From positions 62,001 through 126,000 of the forward strand of contig NZ_PVBQ01000010.1 of assembly GCF_002980525.1 (NCBI RefSeq): DNA of 64,000 bases, read 5' to 3'. This document shows positions 1-7,911 of the stretch, one piece after another. Under the pieces are notes generated by a model. The model searched no databases, had not been told where the DNA came from, and saw only the letters and a list, made by a program, of their open reading frames with translations. Numbering within the stretch: position 1 is the stretch's first letter; every line of letters begins with the position of its first letter. The translations under genes were made by a program, and so were the position numbers. This stretch comes from Sphingobacterium haloxyli. GTDB taxonomy: Bacteria > Bacteroidota > Bacteroidia > Sphingobacteriales > Sphingobacteriaceae.

Positions 1-5
1 ATTAT

Positions 6-1109
6 TTACTTGATTTGTATTTCACTCTTTTTGACTTCTTGGATTGTATTATTATGCTTTTGCTGTATATGGATATGCTCATCGGTTTCGGTGTAGGTTA
101 AATTATTCATCTGACAGATGACACTAACAATGGCCTGCAAGGGTTCGTCGTCTCTAAATTCGCCCGTAAAACTGAGCCCGGTCAGCAAATTTTCGTCGAT
201 GGATATTGGCGTACCTTTGTGACGGGCAATTGTTTCGAACACGGTCTGCAGCGGGGTATCTTCAAACTTCATGACCGCAACAGCCGGAACAATAACGCTG
301 TCCGAAGTATCTTCTGGTTTTGGTTGTTTCGCTTCCTTTTTCTGTTTGATCAATGCTAATGTGCCTGTCCTCGTCTGTATTTCGAGCTGATCGCCCGGAG
401 ATAGATATTGATGGGCCATCGGCTGCGTGGCGCTCGGGGTCGATTTTACGACTATTTTGCCTGATAATAGCTGAATATGCAGCTGATCGGCGTCCCGCGT
501 GTCGATGGTAAATTCTGTGCCTAGGGCGGTCGTGGTATAGCCATTAGCCCATACGACGAATGGACGCGCAGTATCGCGCGCGACCCTAAAACGCCCCTGT
601 CCACGCAAGTGCAGCTCGCGCGTGTCCGCACCATAATCCGAAGAATAAGACAACGTGCTGCCGGGCGAAAGGACGACAATCGAGCCATCCGCCAAGACGG
701 CTTGCTTGTCTACTTTCTCCGTATTAAATAAATGTAACGTATCCTGAAGGGTGTAAGTGGGGGTATCCGGGCTATACGACAAGTGTTGCGTCCGCCAGGC
801 AAAGATGGAAGCACCTATCCCTATAATCAGGACGACAGCAGCAACCAGCCCGCGCCTCCATAGCGTAACGTCACGGACTTTACTACCAGTCGGCAGCATA
901 CGCCTATGCAACTCTTCCAATACCTGCCGGTATTCTACATCGGATAGCAGCTCGTTTTCCTGCGGATTGCTCTTTTCGAACGCCTGCTCCAATGTGGTTT
1001 TTAGATCGTCTTCTTTTTGCTGAAGCTCCCTGAGCAGATCGTGTTGCTCTTCTTTGCTCAGGTGCCCTTTCCAAAAATCGGTGATCCGCTTTCTAAGTTC
1101 TTCCATCAT
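6..1109 (-). CDS. FecR-family anti-sigma factor
   Basis: An inner-membrane anti-sigma factor, expected to hold the ECF sigma factor encoded just upstream and to receive a signal from an outer-membrane TonB receptor. The 367-residue protein has a charged cytoplasmic N-terminus, one membrane segment at about residues 87-104, a FecR domain (about 125-230, with the LADGSIVVLSPGSTLSY type motif) and a C-terminal DUF4974-like domain (about 280-350, EDTPLQTVFETIARHKG). The start is ATG; a second ATG is the next codon. It lies 46 bases after the sigma gene stop, on the same strand. The cognate SusC-like receptor should be beyond the left window edge. Family assignment is secure; the partner receptor is inferred. 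Confidence 0.9.
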   Translation of the reverse strand: MMEELRKRITDFWKGHLSKEEQHDLLRELQQKEDDLKTTLEQAFEKSNPQENELLSDVEYRQVLEELHRRMLPTGSKVRDVTLWRRGLVAAVVLIIGIGASIFAWRTQHLSYSPDTPTYTLQDTLHLFNTEKVDKQAVLADGSIVVLSPGSTLSYSSDYGADTRELHLRGQGRFRVARDTARPFVVWANGYTTTALGTEFTIDTRDADQLHIQLLSGKIVVKSTPSATQPMAHQYLSPGDQLEIQTRTGTLALIKQKKEAKQPKPEDTSDSVIVPAVAVMKFEDTPLQTVFETIARHKGTPISIDENLLTGLSFTGEFRDDEPLQAIVSVICQMNNLTYTETDEHIHIQQKHNNTIQEVKKSEIQIK

Positions 1110-1155
1110 CAGCTGTAAATACCCAGCTGACTTAAAAAAGGGATGGTTTTTTAGA

Positions 1156-1758
1156 TTAAGAAATCATGAAGAAAAAAAAACCCAACATACTGTGTGCATA
1201 TTTCGGGTAGTGTTGCCCCACATATTCTTTTATTGCGGCATTGGACTGCTTCAGGTAATCGGTTACGGACTGCGGGCTGATGCCGAGCATTTTGGCTACG
1301 TCTTCTTTTGAGCGGCCTTCATAGCGACATAACGTAAACACTTCTTTTTTTCGCGCCGGAAGAACGGCCACCGCTTCATCAAGCAGATCCATCTGCAACA
1401 GATAGCGCTCTTCATCTGCGGCGATGTTGTCGCTATCATCGACAGGCTCGATGGCATATTCGGCGACATACGCTACCGACTCGTTTAGTTTTTGGCGCAG
1501 CACTTTCAAAGATTTGTTGTAGCTGACAACGAATAGCCAGCCGGCAACTGAATCTTTTCCTTCGAATTTGAAACGGTTCTGCCACAACGCCAAGAAAACA
1601 TCCTGTAGTACCTCTTTAGCTGTTTCCGGAGCTTTTACCAATTTCAGGATATTGCCATGCACGGCTTTGTGATAGCGTTCATATAATCGATTAAAAGCCG
1701 TTACATCACCGGCTGTCAGACGTTGGATGTCTAATTCTTCATTTTTTAGCTGTCCCAT
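1156..1758 (-). CDS. ECF RNA polymerase sigma-70 factor
   Basis: An extracytoplasmic-function sigma factor of about 200 residues. Region 2 is seen in FNRLYERYHKAVHG and EVLQDVFLALWQNR, and region 4 in LPARKKEVFTLCRYEG followed by the helix-turn-helix VAKMLGISPQSVTDYLK. The C-terminus ends in a short hydrophobic run (GFFFFMIS), common in Bacteroidota FecI-like sigmas. I chose the ATG at 1758 (MGQLKNEEL) over an in-frame TTG at 1779, because a good -7 box at 1795-1802 would put the transcript start close to 1788. It forms a pair with the FecR gene downstream and probably controls a SusC/SusD-type uptake operon outside the window. Confidence 0.9.
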   Translation of the reverse strand: MGQLKNEELDIQRLTAGDVTAFNRLYERYHKAVHGNILKLVKAPETAKEVLQDVFLALWQNRFKFEGKDSVAGWLFVVSYNKSLKVLRQKLNESVAYVAEYAIEPVDDSDNIAADEERYLLQMDLLDEAVAVLPARKKEVFTLCRYEGRSKEDVAKMLGISPQSVTDYLKQSNAAIKEYVGQHYPKYAHSMLGFFFFMIS

Positions 1759-1794
1759 ACGAACTTTTGAACCCGGCAAACGGGAAACTCAGGA

Positions 1795-1802
1795 CAAAAT
1801 TA
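1795..1802 (-). promoter_or_regulatory. Bacteroidota-type promoter for the ECF sigma gene
   Basis: On the minus strand this reads TAATTTTG, matching the Bacteroidota -7 consensus TAnnTTTG. A TTG (minus strand, 1821-1823) lies 18 bases upstream as a -33 element. The predicted transcript start (about 1788) lies about 30 bases ahead of the ATG at 1758. No experimental support. Confidence 0.45.
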
Positions 1803-1923
1803 TTGAAAAACACAGCACAGCAACACCGGATATGTGTTATCAAATTATTAAGTATTACCTCGCAAATTCTGCAAAAAATACGTTCGAATCCTAAATATTT
1901 TTCACCGGTTTAATAAAAACGTC

Positions 1924-1931
1924 TATATTTG
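1924..1931 (+). promoter_or_regulatory. -7 promoter element of the siderophore uptake operon
   Basis: TATATTTG fits the TAnnTTTG -7 consensus exactly. It is followed at once by the palindrome at 1936-1956 and then by the first gene of the operon at 1961. The -33 element is weak (a T-rich run near 1897-1902). Confidence 0.45.
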
Positions 1932-1935
1932 CTTT

Positions 1936-1956
1936 TATTTAAATCAAATCTAAATA
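1936..1956 (+). promoter_or_regulatory. AT-rich palindrome, candidate iron-repressor operator
   Basis: TATTTAAAT and ATCTAAATA form an inverted repeat with a 3-base spacer and 8 of 9 positions matching. It overlaps the expected transcript start and ribosome entry region of the DUF3325-like gene. A related palindrome (TATTTA ATC TAAATA) sits at 4273-4287 before the receptor gene. The shared AATCTAAATA core and the iron-uptake setting suggest a Fur- or DtxR-type repressor site. The identity of the repressor is inferred. Confidence 0.5.
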
Positions 1957-1960
1957 GCAG

Positions 1961-2293
1961 ATGTATAGTTTACTTTTTCTGGTACTCTTTATAGGTTGTT
2001 ACTTACTGTACATTACCTCCAAAAAAGCAAGGTTGGGCAAAGTGCCCGCCGCATTTCTACAGGTGGCGCAAAATACGAAGCAGGCGAAGGCTATAGCTAC
2101 AGCGCTGTTTATAGCATCGTGGGCCGTAATTGTGATCGATCAGGGTATTGGCTCGGGCACCTTTGCATTTGGTGGTTACTTCATGGCGATGCTCTGTGTC
2201 ATCGTGCTCCTCAACCCCTTAAGGTATATTCGCTGGAATCAGCTCCTGAGTCTCTTCGTTTTATCGCTCCTCATGGAAACTTTCATCTTTTAG
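1961..2293 (+). CDS. Small membrane protein, DUF3325-like
   Basis: A 110-residue hydrophobic protein with about three membrane segments (residues 2-18, 46-62 and 72-108). Size and position agree with DUF3325 proteins, which sit beside DUF3649 and PepSY membrane proteins in siderophore receptor loci. It is the first gene of a plus-strand group and is followed 10 bases later by the DUF3649-like gene. A +2-frame reading of the same DNA is a shadow. The molecular role is unknown; from context it may help the PepSY protein in inner-membrane handling of ferric siderophore. The family call rests on size, topology and context. Confidence 0.7.
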   Translation: MYSLLFLVLFIGCYLLYITSKKARLGKVPAAFLQVAQNTKQAKAIATALFIASWAVIVIDQGIGSGTFAFGGYFMAMLCVIVLLNPLRYIRWNQLLSLFVLSLLMETFIF

Positions 2294-2303
2294 TTTATCG
2301 ATT

Positions 2304-2585
2304 ATGCCTGCAAATAAGAAATATTTAAGTAGTCCCTTCCAGCGTTTTCTGAAAATTACGGGGGGCTTTGTGGGAGGTTATTTGGTTATGCTGAGCTTCC
2401 ACCTAATGCTTACCTGTATATTCCACGATAAGGATGTGGTGATCACCGCCTATTTATCGGGTTATGTGCTATGGGCGGTTCTCCTACTGTACGCCTTTCT
2501 GGCAAAGAATGGTTGGTGGATATGGCTGATTTACACAGTGCTGGCGGTAGTTTTTTATCTCCTATTTCATTTCTTACACGTATAA
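2304..2585 (+). CDS. Small membrane protein, DUF3649-like
   Basis: A 93-residue protein with three predicted membrane helices (about residues 17-37, 46-65 and 69-90) and a basic N-terminus. It sits between the DUF3325-like and PepSY genes with gaps of 10 and 2 bases, so the three are surely co-transcribed. DUF3649 proteins are known mainly from this neighbourhood in siderophore loci and have no assigned biochemical activity. The family assignment comes from length, topology and gene order rather than from a diagnostic motif. Confidence 0.65.
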   Translation: MPANKKYLSSPFQRFLKITGGFVGGYLVMLSFHLMLTCIFHDKDVVITAYLSGYVLWAVLLLYAFLAKNGWWIWLIYTVLAVVFYLLFHFLHV

Positions 2586-2587
2586 CC

Positions 2588-4216
2588 ATGAACATACGCA
2601 ATTACAATATCTATTTCAATACGCATACGATTAGCGGCATTATTATCTGTGCCTTATTATATATAATCTTTTTTGCCGGTTCCTTCTCTTTCTTCAAGCA
2701 TGAGATACGGGCTTGGCAACATGGTGTCTCGTATGAGGCGAATAAGGATGCTGAGAAAGATTTTGATTTCCTGTTGGATTCACTCCGCCAAACACATGAT
2801 CTGAAGGGAAGGGACATTACCTTCTATCTACAGCCTCATTCGCTGGGGGCTTCCGTAAACATGAGCGTATCGAAAGATACCACCGTTACGAAACCGCAAC
2901 AAGCGCCACCAGAAGGGCAAAGACCCGGCCGCCGGGGTGGCGATGCGACTTTCTTCTATTACGATTTCCATCAGGAAAAAGCCAGTACCTATGCTGAGAG
3001 CTATGATATGGGCGAATTTCTTTACCGATTGCACTTTCTAGCCCAGCTGAACCAGGTCCCGATTAATATAGGCGCTCCATTTGGTTATGCGTTGGCTGGA
3101 TTAGTTTCTTTTTTGTTTCTCTTCGCGCTAATTACGGGCTTACTGCTGCATTGGGATAAGATCGTATCCAATTTCTTTGTATTCCGGCCGTGGAGCAAAT
3201 GGAAAACCGTATGGACGGATATGCATACGGCATTGGGCGTCATTGGCTTTCCTTTTCAGTTTATTTTTGCCCTGACGGGCATTATCTTGATCGTGAACTG
3301 GGTGCTCGTCACACCATTGAGCAAATACCTCTATGACGGCAAACAGCAAGAACTTTATCAGGACTTGGGTTTCTCGGATGGTACGACCTACGAATACCTT
3401 TACAAGCCTATTGATCAGGATTTCAGCATGCAGCCGTACCTCGCCGAATTGGAACAAAAGTGGGAAGGGGCCGAATTTAGCCGTATCTTTATTAAGAACT
3501 ATGGCGATGAGAGTATGCATCTCATTGTGCATGCAAAGCCTAATCCCAAGCTGAATTTTTCTGGTGAAGGTAAAGCGGTCTATCGGATTCAGGACAATAT
3601 GCTGGTTTATGAAAAAGATCCGCATACGGCTTCGTCTTATAAAGATAAAGTGTCTAGCATTATCTATCACCTCCATTTTGGGGATTTCGGTGGTTATCCC
3701 GTGAAAATAACTTTTTTTATTTTGGGCATTATGGGCTGCATGGTTATTATATCGGGTATTCTGATATGGTTGGTAGCCCGCGATAAAAAGAATGTACCTA
3801 AGCATAAAAGGGTGTTCAACTTCTGGGCGAGCAATGTATTTATAGCCATATGCTTGACCATGCTTCCGGTCACGGCACTGACATTTATTGCTGTCAAAGT
3901 TTATCCGGAAGTGAACCAGGCGTTTATTTATTCGGTTTATTTTTACAGCTGGCTTGCTTTGTCTGTTTTTTATGTGATAAGACGGAACTTGCGGGCGACA
4001 AATATGGAGACGCTCCTATCGGGCGCTATTTTGGGTCTGTGTATCCCCGTGGTGAACGGGCTGTATGGTGGTAACTGGATTTGGAAGACCTTTGCTACCG
4101 GCGAAACGGATATCTTATTCTTCGACCTCCTATGGATAGCGATTTCGGTTGTTGCGATCATCGCGTTTTTGAAGATACAACGAGATGGCGCTAAGCGGAA
4201 GGGGTTCAACCGTTAA
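2588..4216 (+). CDS. PepSY-associated inner-membrane protein, XusC/reductase-like
   Basis: A 542-residue inner-membrane protein of the PepSY-associated TM helix family. The start is the ATG at 2588 (MNIRNYNIYFNTHTISG); the open frame continues upstream only by running into the DUF3649-like gene. The N-terminal helix (about 14-32) is followed by a large outside loop, then paired helices near residues 165-190 and 215-240 and a second PepSY-like loop. Several helices follow near the C-terminus. Conserved features include a HTISG/FAGSFSFFKHE opening and HTALGVIGFPFQFIFALTG. Relatives are linked to reductive release of iron from siderophores. It is the third gene of the operon and lies 210 bases before the receptor gene. 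Confidence 0.85.
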   Translation: MNIRNYNIYFNTHTISGIIICALLYIIFFAGSFSFFKHEIRAWQHGVSYEANKDAEKDFDFLLDSLRQTHDLKGRDITFYLQPHSLGASVNMSVSKDTTVTKPQQAPPEGQRPGRRGGDATFFYYDFHQEKASTYAESYDMGEFLYRLHFLAQLNQVPINIGAPFGYALAGLVSFLFLFALITGLLLHWDKIVSNFFVFRPWSKWKTVWTDMHTALGVIGFPFQFIFALTGIILIVNWVLVTPLSKYLYDGKQQELYQDLGFSDGTTYEYLYKPIDQDFSMQPYLAELEQKWEGAEFSRIFIKNYGDESMHLIVHAKPNPKLNFSGEGKAVYRIQDNMLVYEKDPHTASSYKDKVSSIIYHLHFGDFGGYPVKITFFILGIMGCMVIISGILIWLVARDKKNVPKHKRVFNFWASNVFIAICLTMLPVTALTFIAVKVYPEVNQAFIYSVYFYSWLALSVFYVIRRNLRATNMETLLSGAILGLCIPVVNGLYGGNWIWKTFATGETDILFFDLLWIAISVVAIIAFLKIQRDGAKRKGFNR

Positions 4217-4229
4217 AAAAAATTTTCTT

Positions 4230-4260
4230 TTTGGATTTGTGATCTCAAGTGATAACTTTG
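4230..4260 (+). promoter_or_regulatory. Promoter of the TonB-dependent receptor
   Basis: TTTG at 4230-4233 and TAACTTTG at 4253-4260 match the Bacteroidota -33 (TTTG) and -7 (TAnnTTTG) elements with the usual 19-base spacing. The predicted start is close to 4267, giving a leader of about 160 bases before the receptor gene. Confidence 0.6.
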
Positions 4261-4272
4261 CCGTGTTGTTTA

Positions 4273-4287
4273 TATTTAATCTAAATA
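4273..4287 (+). promoter_or_regulatory. Second TATTTA/TAAATA palindrome, candidate iron box
   Basis: TATTTA, ATC, TAAATA is a perfect 6-base inverted repeat just after the predicted transcript start. It shares the core AATCTAAATAG with the palindrome at 1936-1956, although the spacer is shorter. A repressor bound here would block the receptor and lipoprotein genes. The regulator is inferred from context. Confidence 0.45.
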
Positions 4288-4355
4288 GTATTATAAAGGA
4301 AATGCAGCTCTCCGATAATAGACGGCAATCTGTTTCGGAAGTTATATAACAAGAA

Positions 4356-4401
4356 GAGGCCTGGCGGCAACCAGACCTCCATAAGGTAGACGTTGTCTAC
4401 C
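4356..4401 (+). ncRNA. Structured leader of the receptor mRNA
   Basis: Two hairpins lie side by side in the untranslated leader. The first pairs 4356-4364 with 4371-4379 (GAGGCCTGG/CCAGACCTC, one C-A mismatch, loop CGGCAA). The second pairs 4385-4391 with 4395-4401 (GGTAGAC/GTCTACC, perfect, 3-base loop). The second ends 25 bases before the receptor start codon. The region does not match a riboswitch consensus I can name. It could be a cis-regulatory RNA or a stabilising leader. Confidence 0.45.
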
Positions 4402-4426
4402 AAACTTTAATCGTCAAACTAAAGTG

Positions 4427-6601
4427 ATGCAATATAATAAAATTTATACAGCCGTGCTATGGGCTATGGTGATTTCTGTGGGTTCCCTCAAAGCACAGGC
4501 GGTCCGGCGTGACACGAGCGACACCGGTATACCACAGGACAGGCGGCTGATTGACAGCGTGGTGGTCCATGGGCGCACGCAGGTACAGGAAGTAAACCGC
4601 CAGCCGTATAATGTGACGGCGCTGGATGCAAAATCCCTACACAATACGACACTTGATCTTTCCCATGCCCTGGACCGGGTGTCCGGTGTTCGTGTCCGCG
4701 AGACTGGCGGTGTAGGTTCTAATATCAATTTCTCGTTGAATGGATTTTCGGGCAATCACGTCCGGTTCTTTCTGGACGGCGTACCGATCGATAATATGGG
4801 AACATCCTTCCAGATCAATAATATTCCGATCAATTTTGCCGACCGCGTAGAAGTTTATAAAGGCGTGGTGCCTATCTGGCTGGGTTCCGATGCTTTGGGT
4901 GGTGCGGTAAACATTGTTTCATCCCGCAATATCGGTAATTACGTGGACGTGTCCTATTCCTATGGCTCGTTCAATACCCATCGGACGGCCATTAATGCAG
5001 GCATGACGAGCAAGACGGGATTCACTTTACAGCTCAGTGCCTTTCAGAATTATTCGGACAACAACTACTGGGTAACGCTAGACGAGGCCTCCGACGCCTC
5101 CGGTCAATACTTTCGCAATCAGCGGTTGAGACGGTTTCATGACCAGTATCATAACGAAACCCTCGTCGCGAAACTAGGCGTGGTCAATAAAGCCTATGCG
5201 GATAGGCTCTTATTAGGAATGACGGTTGGCCAGAATTATAAGGAGATGCAAACCGGTGCACGGATGGCTTCGGTGTTTGGAGACTGGCACCGTAGGGGCA
5301 ATCTCCTGATGCCATCGCTGACCTACCAGAAAAAAGACCTGCTATTGGAAGGGCTGGACGTAACCCTCAACGCCAACTATAATTTTGGAGAGGAAAGGAG
5401 TATTGATACCGTTGCGCTGCGTTATTATTGGATAGGTGAACCCACCGAGACGGGTCGCGGGGGTGGTGAGCGTGATGGCGGACTTTACCGCTACCGGAAC
5501 AACAACGGTCTGGCTACCGCGACCGTGAATTATCGAATAAACGAAAATCAACAGGTAACGCTGAACAACGTTTTCAACACGTTTGACCGTAAAGGTGAAA
5601 ACGAGCTGAATCCGAACCAAGCACGCTATAATGTGCCCAAGAAGACAAACAAGAACATCTTGGGCGCAGGCTATATTTATGATGTCGCGGATAAATGGAA
5701 TATTTCTGTTTTTGGTAAGTTCTATCATCAGACGGCGGTCACGGACACCTTGGGAACAGACCCTGCAACCAAGCAAGAGTTTTATCAAGAAGCCCGGAAA
5801 AGTCACAACTACTTCGGCTATGGAACAGCGGCCAGTTACTTTTTGAACCCCAAATTACAACTAAAAGGATCTTATGAAAAGAGTATACGCCTGCCCGAAA
5901 GTGATGAGTTATACGGAGATGTAGAAAACTTGGAAGGCAACTACCGTTTAAAACCCGAATCGAGCCACAACGCTAATCTCGGATTATCTTATTTCGTCTC
6001 GCTCCACGATGCACACCATTTTTCCTTTTCGGGGAGCGCGATCTACCGCTATTCTACCGATTATATCTATCGGATTCTGAATAACAACCAATCAAAGTAT
6101 GTTCCGGCCAACCTAGACGGTGTCTCCAATATGGGTGGAGACGTTGAAGTACGTTATTCCTTCCGTGATCTTCTTATTGCCGGGGCCAACTTTACGTATC
6201 AAAATGTGCGGAACGAACAAAAGTATGAGCCGGGCTATACCAGTATCAGCCCGGTTTATCAAGACCGCATGCCCAACCTTCCTTATGCTTTTGGAAATGC
6301 CGATGCTTCGTTGTTTCTCAAAGATTTTGGCGGAAAAGGCAATCGGCTAAGTATAGGATACAACCTACTGTATGTCCATCAATTCTATCTGTACTGGCCG
6401 AGCCGGGGTGGCGATAAAAAGTTTGTACCGCAGCAGCTGGCGCACGACGCCAATATTACGTATACCATGCAGAACGGACGATATAATATCGCGCTGGAGT
6501 GTAAAAACCTGACCGACGCGTTGTTGTATGATAACTTCAGTCTACAGAAGCCAAGTCGTGGTTTCTATATCAAATTCCGGTATTTCTTACACAATCAATA
6601 A
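4427..6601 (+). CDS. TonB-dependent siderophore receptor
   Basis: An outer-membrane receptor of 724 residues for a ferric complex, powered by TonB. A signal peptide (about residues 1-24, ending LKAQA) is followed by a plug domain (about 45-165) with the motifs LDRVSGVRVRETGG, VRFFLDGVPIDNMG and RVEVYKGVVPIWLGSDALGG. The rest is a 22-strand barrel typical of the family. I prefer the ATG at 4427; a GTG immediately before it is in frame. It lacks an STN domain, so it is not an ECF-signalling transducer. It is preceded by a promoter, a palindrome and a structured leader, and followed 28 bases later by the DUF4374-like lipoprotein. The setting resembles XusA of Bacteroides. Confidence 0.9.
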   Translation: MQYNKIYTAVLWAMVISVGSLKAQAVRRDTSDTGIPQDRRLIDSVVVHGRTQVQEVNRQPYNVTALDAKSLHNTTLDLSHALDRVSGVRVRETGGVGSNINFSLNGFSGNHVRFFLDGVPIDNMGTSFQINNIPINFADRVEVYKGVVPIWLGSDALGGAVNIVSSRNIGNYVDVSYSYGSFNTHRTAINAGMTSKTGFTLQLSAFQNYSDNNYWVTLDEASDASGQYFRNQRLRRFHDQYHNETLVAKLGVVNKAYADRLLLGMTVGQNYKEMQTGARMASVFGDWHRRGNLLMPSLTYQKKDLLLEGLDVTLNANYNFGEERSIDTVALRYYWIGEPTETGRGGGERDGGLYRYRNNNGLATATVNYRINENQQVTLNNVFNTFDRKGENELNPNQARYNVPKKTNKNILGAGYIYDVADKWNISVFGKFYHQTAVTDTLGTDPATKQEFYQEARKSHNYFGYGTAASYFLNPKLQLKGSYEKSIRLPESDELYGDVENLEGNYRLKPESSHNANLGLSYFVSLHDAHHFSFSGSAIYRYSTDYIYRILNNNQSKYVPANLDGVSNMGGDVEVRYSFRDLLIAGANFTYQNVRNEQKYEPGYTSISPVYQDRMPNLPYAFGNADASLFLKDFGGKGNRLSIGYNLLYVHQFYLYWPSRGGDKKFVPQQLAHDANITYTMQNGRYNIALECKNLTDALLYDNFSLQKPSRGFYIKFRYFLHNQ

Positions 6602-6629
6602 CAATCGTTTATATTATAATTTAAATACA

Positions 6630-7859
6630 ATGAATGCAATTAAAAATGTAGCGTTGGGGCTGGGGCTTCTAGCACTAGGCTTCAGTTCATGCGACAAAGA
6701 TGAAGACATCGACAGACAGACCAGAGGCAATTTCGTAGTAGCCGTTACACCGGTTGCGCAGACCGGCGTGGCCGATTACCTGATTAATGCTCCTACACTG
6801 GAAAGTGGAACGATAAGTACAGCGGGTAACGGGACCGAACAGGATGGAACCTATCGTTACTATTTAGCGCACAATAATAGATTTTACAGCATGCTGTACG
6901 GACAAGGAAACCCGGGTGCGGTTACCGCGTACGACTTACAGGACGGTTTGTTACGTAAGGTCACCAATTTCCAGACAGAGACGGTCCACGCTTTCGCTCC
7001 GGTTGACAACGATATCCTGCTCATGAAAGTGGCGCGCAACTTGACGACTTCGGAATCACAATGGTACAGCGTAGATACCGATGCACTCAACATCGTGCGA
7101 AGTGGTAAGATAAACACGCACGAGGAACTCACCGGAAATAGTGAAATCGCCCATTTCTCGTGGATAAAACAAGTAGGAAATAAGGTATTCGCTCCTTTCT
7201 TCAGCATCAAAGCGACCGAAGAGGCTGGATGGGGCACCGATTATCCGGACAATGCGTGGATAGCGGTATACTCCTACCCTGAAATGCAATTGGAAAAAGT
7301 CATCAAGGATGATCGGACCAGCTATATTGGTCGGTATTTTGTAGATGGCTTGGCGAAAGTGGAAAACGGCGATGTTTATGCATTTTCTCCCGCTATTGCT
7401 ATAAACAATGGCAAGGATAATGTCTTCATTTCGACAAAACCATCTGCCATTACACGTATTAAAGCGGGTACGACGGCGTTCGATGACTACTACTTTGATT
7501 TGGAAGCGGCAACGAGCGGATACAATATCACCAACTGGACCTATATCGGAAACGGTAAAGCGGTTGGCCATTTCACAACGAAAGCAGAAAAGGGCGTTTA
7601 TAGTGTAGGTGCACACATCGGTATCATTGACTTCGATGCGAAAACGGTAAAATTTGTAACGGGCTTTCCGGAAGCTAGCAACATTGCAAACGTGACGACC
7701 AATAACTATACACCGCTAGACGGTAAGACGGTAGCTATCGGCGTTACCTTAAAAAGTGGTATCAGTTATGTATACAATATCAATGCAGAAACGGCGACGG
7801 CTACCCAAGGGCTAAAGGTGGAAGGCGGAACGATCACGGCCATCAGTCGTTTGAATTAA
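6630..7859 (+). CDS. DUF4374-like surface lipoprotein, XusB-like
   Basis: A 409-residue lipoprotein. The start is the ATG at 6630, since the longer frame begins inside the receptor gene. The signal peptide MNAIKNVALGLGLLALGFSSC gives a lipid-attached cysteine at residue 21. The remainder is rich in short beta-strand units (for example residues ending YSYPEMQLEKV and IGIIDFDAKTVKFV), consistent with a beta-propeller, as expected for DUF4374. Relatives next to TonB receptors include XusB of Bacteroides, which binds xenosiderophores at the cell surface. It follows the receptor by 28 bases and ends the operon before a strong terminator. The siderophore-binding role is inferred from context and fold. 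Confidence 0.8.
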   Translation: MNAIKNVALGLGLLALGFSSCDKDEDIDRQTRGNFVVAVTPVAQTGVADYLINAPTLESGTISTAGNGTEQDGTYRYYLAHNNRFYSMLYGQGNPGAVTAYDLQDGLLRKVTNFQTETVHAFAPVDNDILLMKVARNLTTSESQWYSVDTDALNIVRSGKINTHEELTGNSEIAHFSWIKQVGNKVFAPFFSIKATEEAGWGTDYPDNAWIAVYSYPEMQLEKVIKDDRTSYIGRYFVDGLAKVENGDVYAFSPAIAINNGKDNVFISTKPSAITRIKAGTTAFDDYYFDLEAATSGYNITNWTYIGNGKAVGHFTTKAEKGVYSVGAHIGIIDFDAKTVKFVTGFPEASNIANVTTNNYTPLDGKTVAIGVTLKSGISYVYNINAETATATQGLKVEGGTITAISRLN

Positions 7860-7884
7860 AGCTTTTCAGTCGATCGCAATAAAT

Positions 7885-7911
7885 AAGAATGGGCTTTGCT
7901 AGCCCGTTCTT
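7885..7911 (+). terminator. Rho-independent terminator of the siderophore operon
   Basis: AAGAATGGGCT (7885-7895) pairs with AGCCCGTTCTT (7901-7911) across a TTGCT loop, with one G-T pair, and is followed by a T-rich tract. It lies 25 bases after the lipoprotein stop. The stop codon of the opposite-strand cytidylyltransferase gene (7899-7901) falls in the loop, so the two convergent operons share this site. Confidence 0.8.

Noticed and set aside
1996-2328. 110-codon frame overlapping the DUF3325-like gene in another frame
   Set aside because: The overlapping frame gives a typical three-helix membrane protein preceded by a promoter and operator; this one is a shadow.
2471-2587. Upstream extension of the PepSY protein to 2471
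   Set aside because: It overlaps the DUF3649-like gene in another frame, and the conserved N-terminus starts at the ATG at 2588.
3140-3805. 221-codon minus-strand frame
   Set aside because: It is antisense to the PepSY protein gene, with no recognisable domain or promoter.
4301-4426. SAM or cobalamin riboswitch before the TonB receptor
   Set aside because: CGGCAACC resembles part of the SAM-I core, but the remaining conserved parts and the cobalamin box are absent. The gene context is iron uptake.
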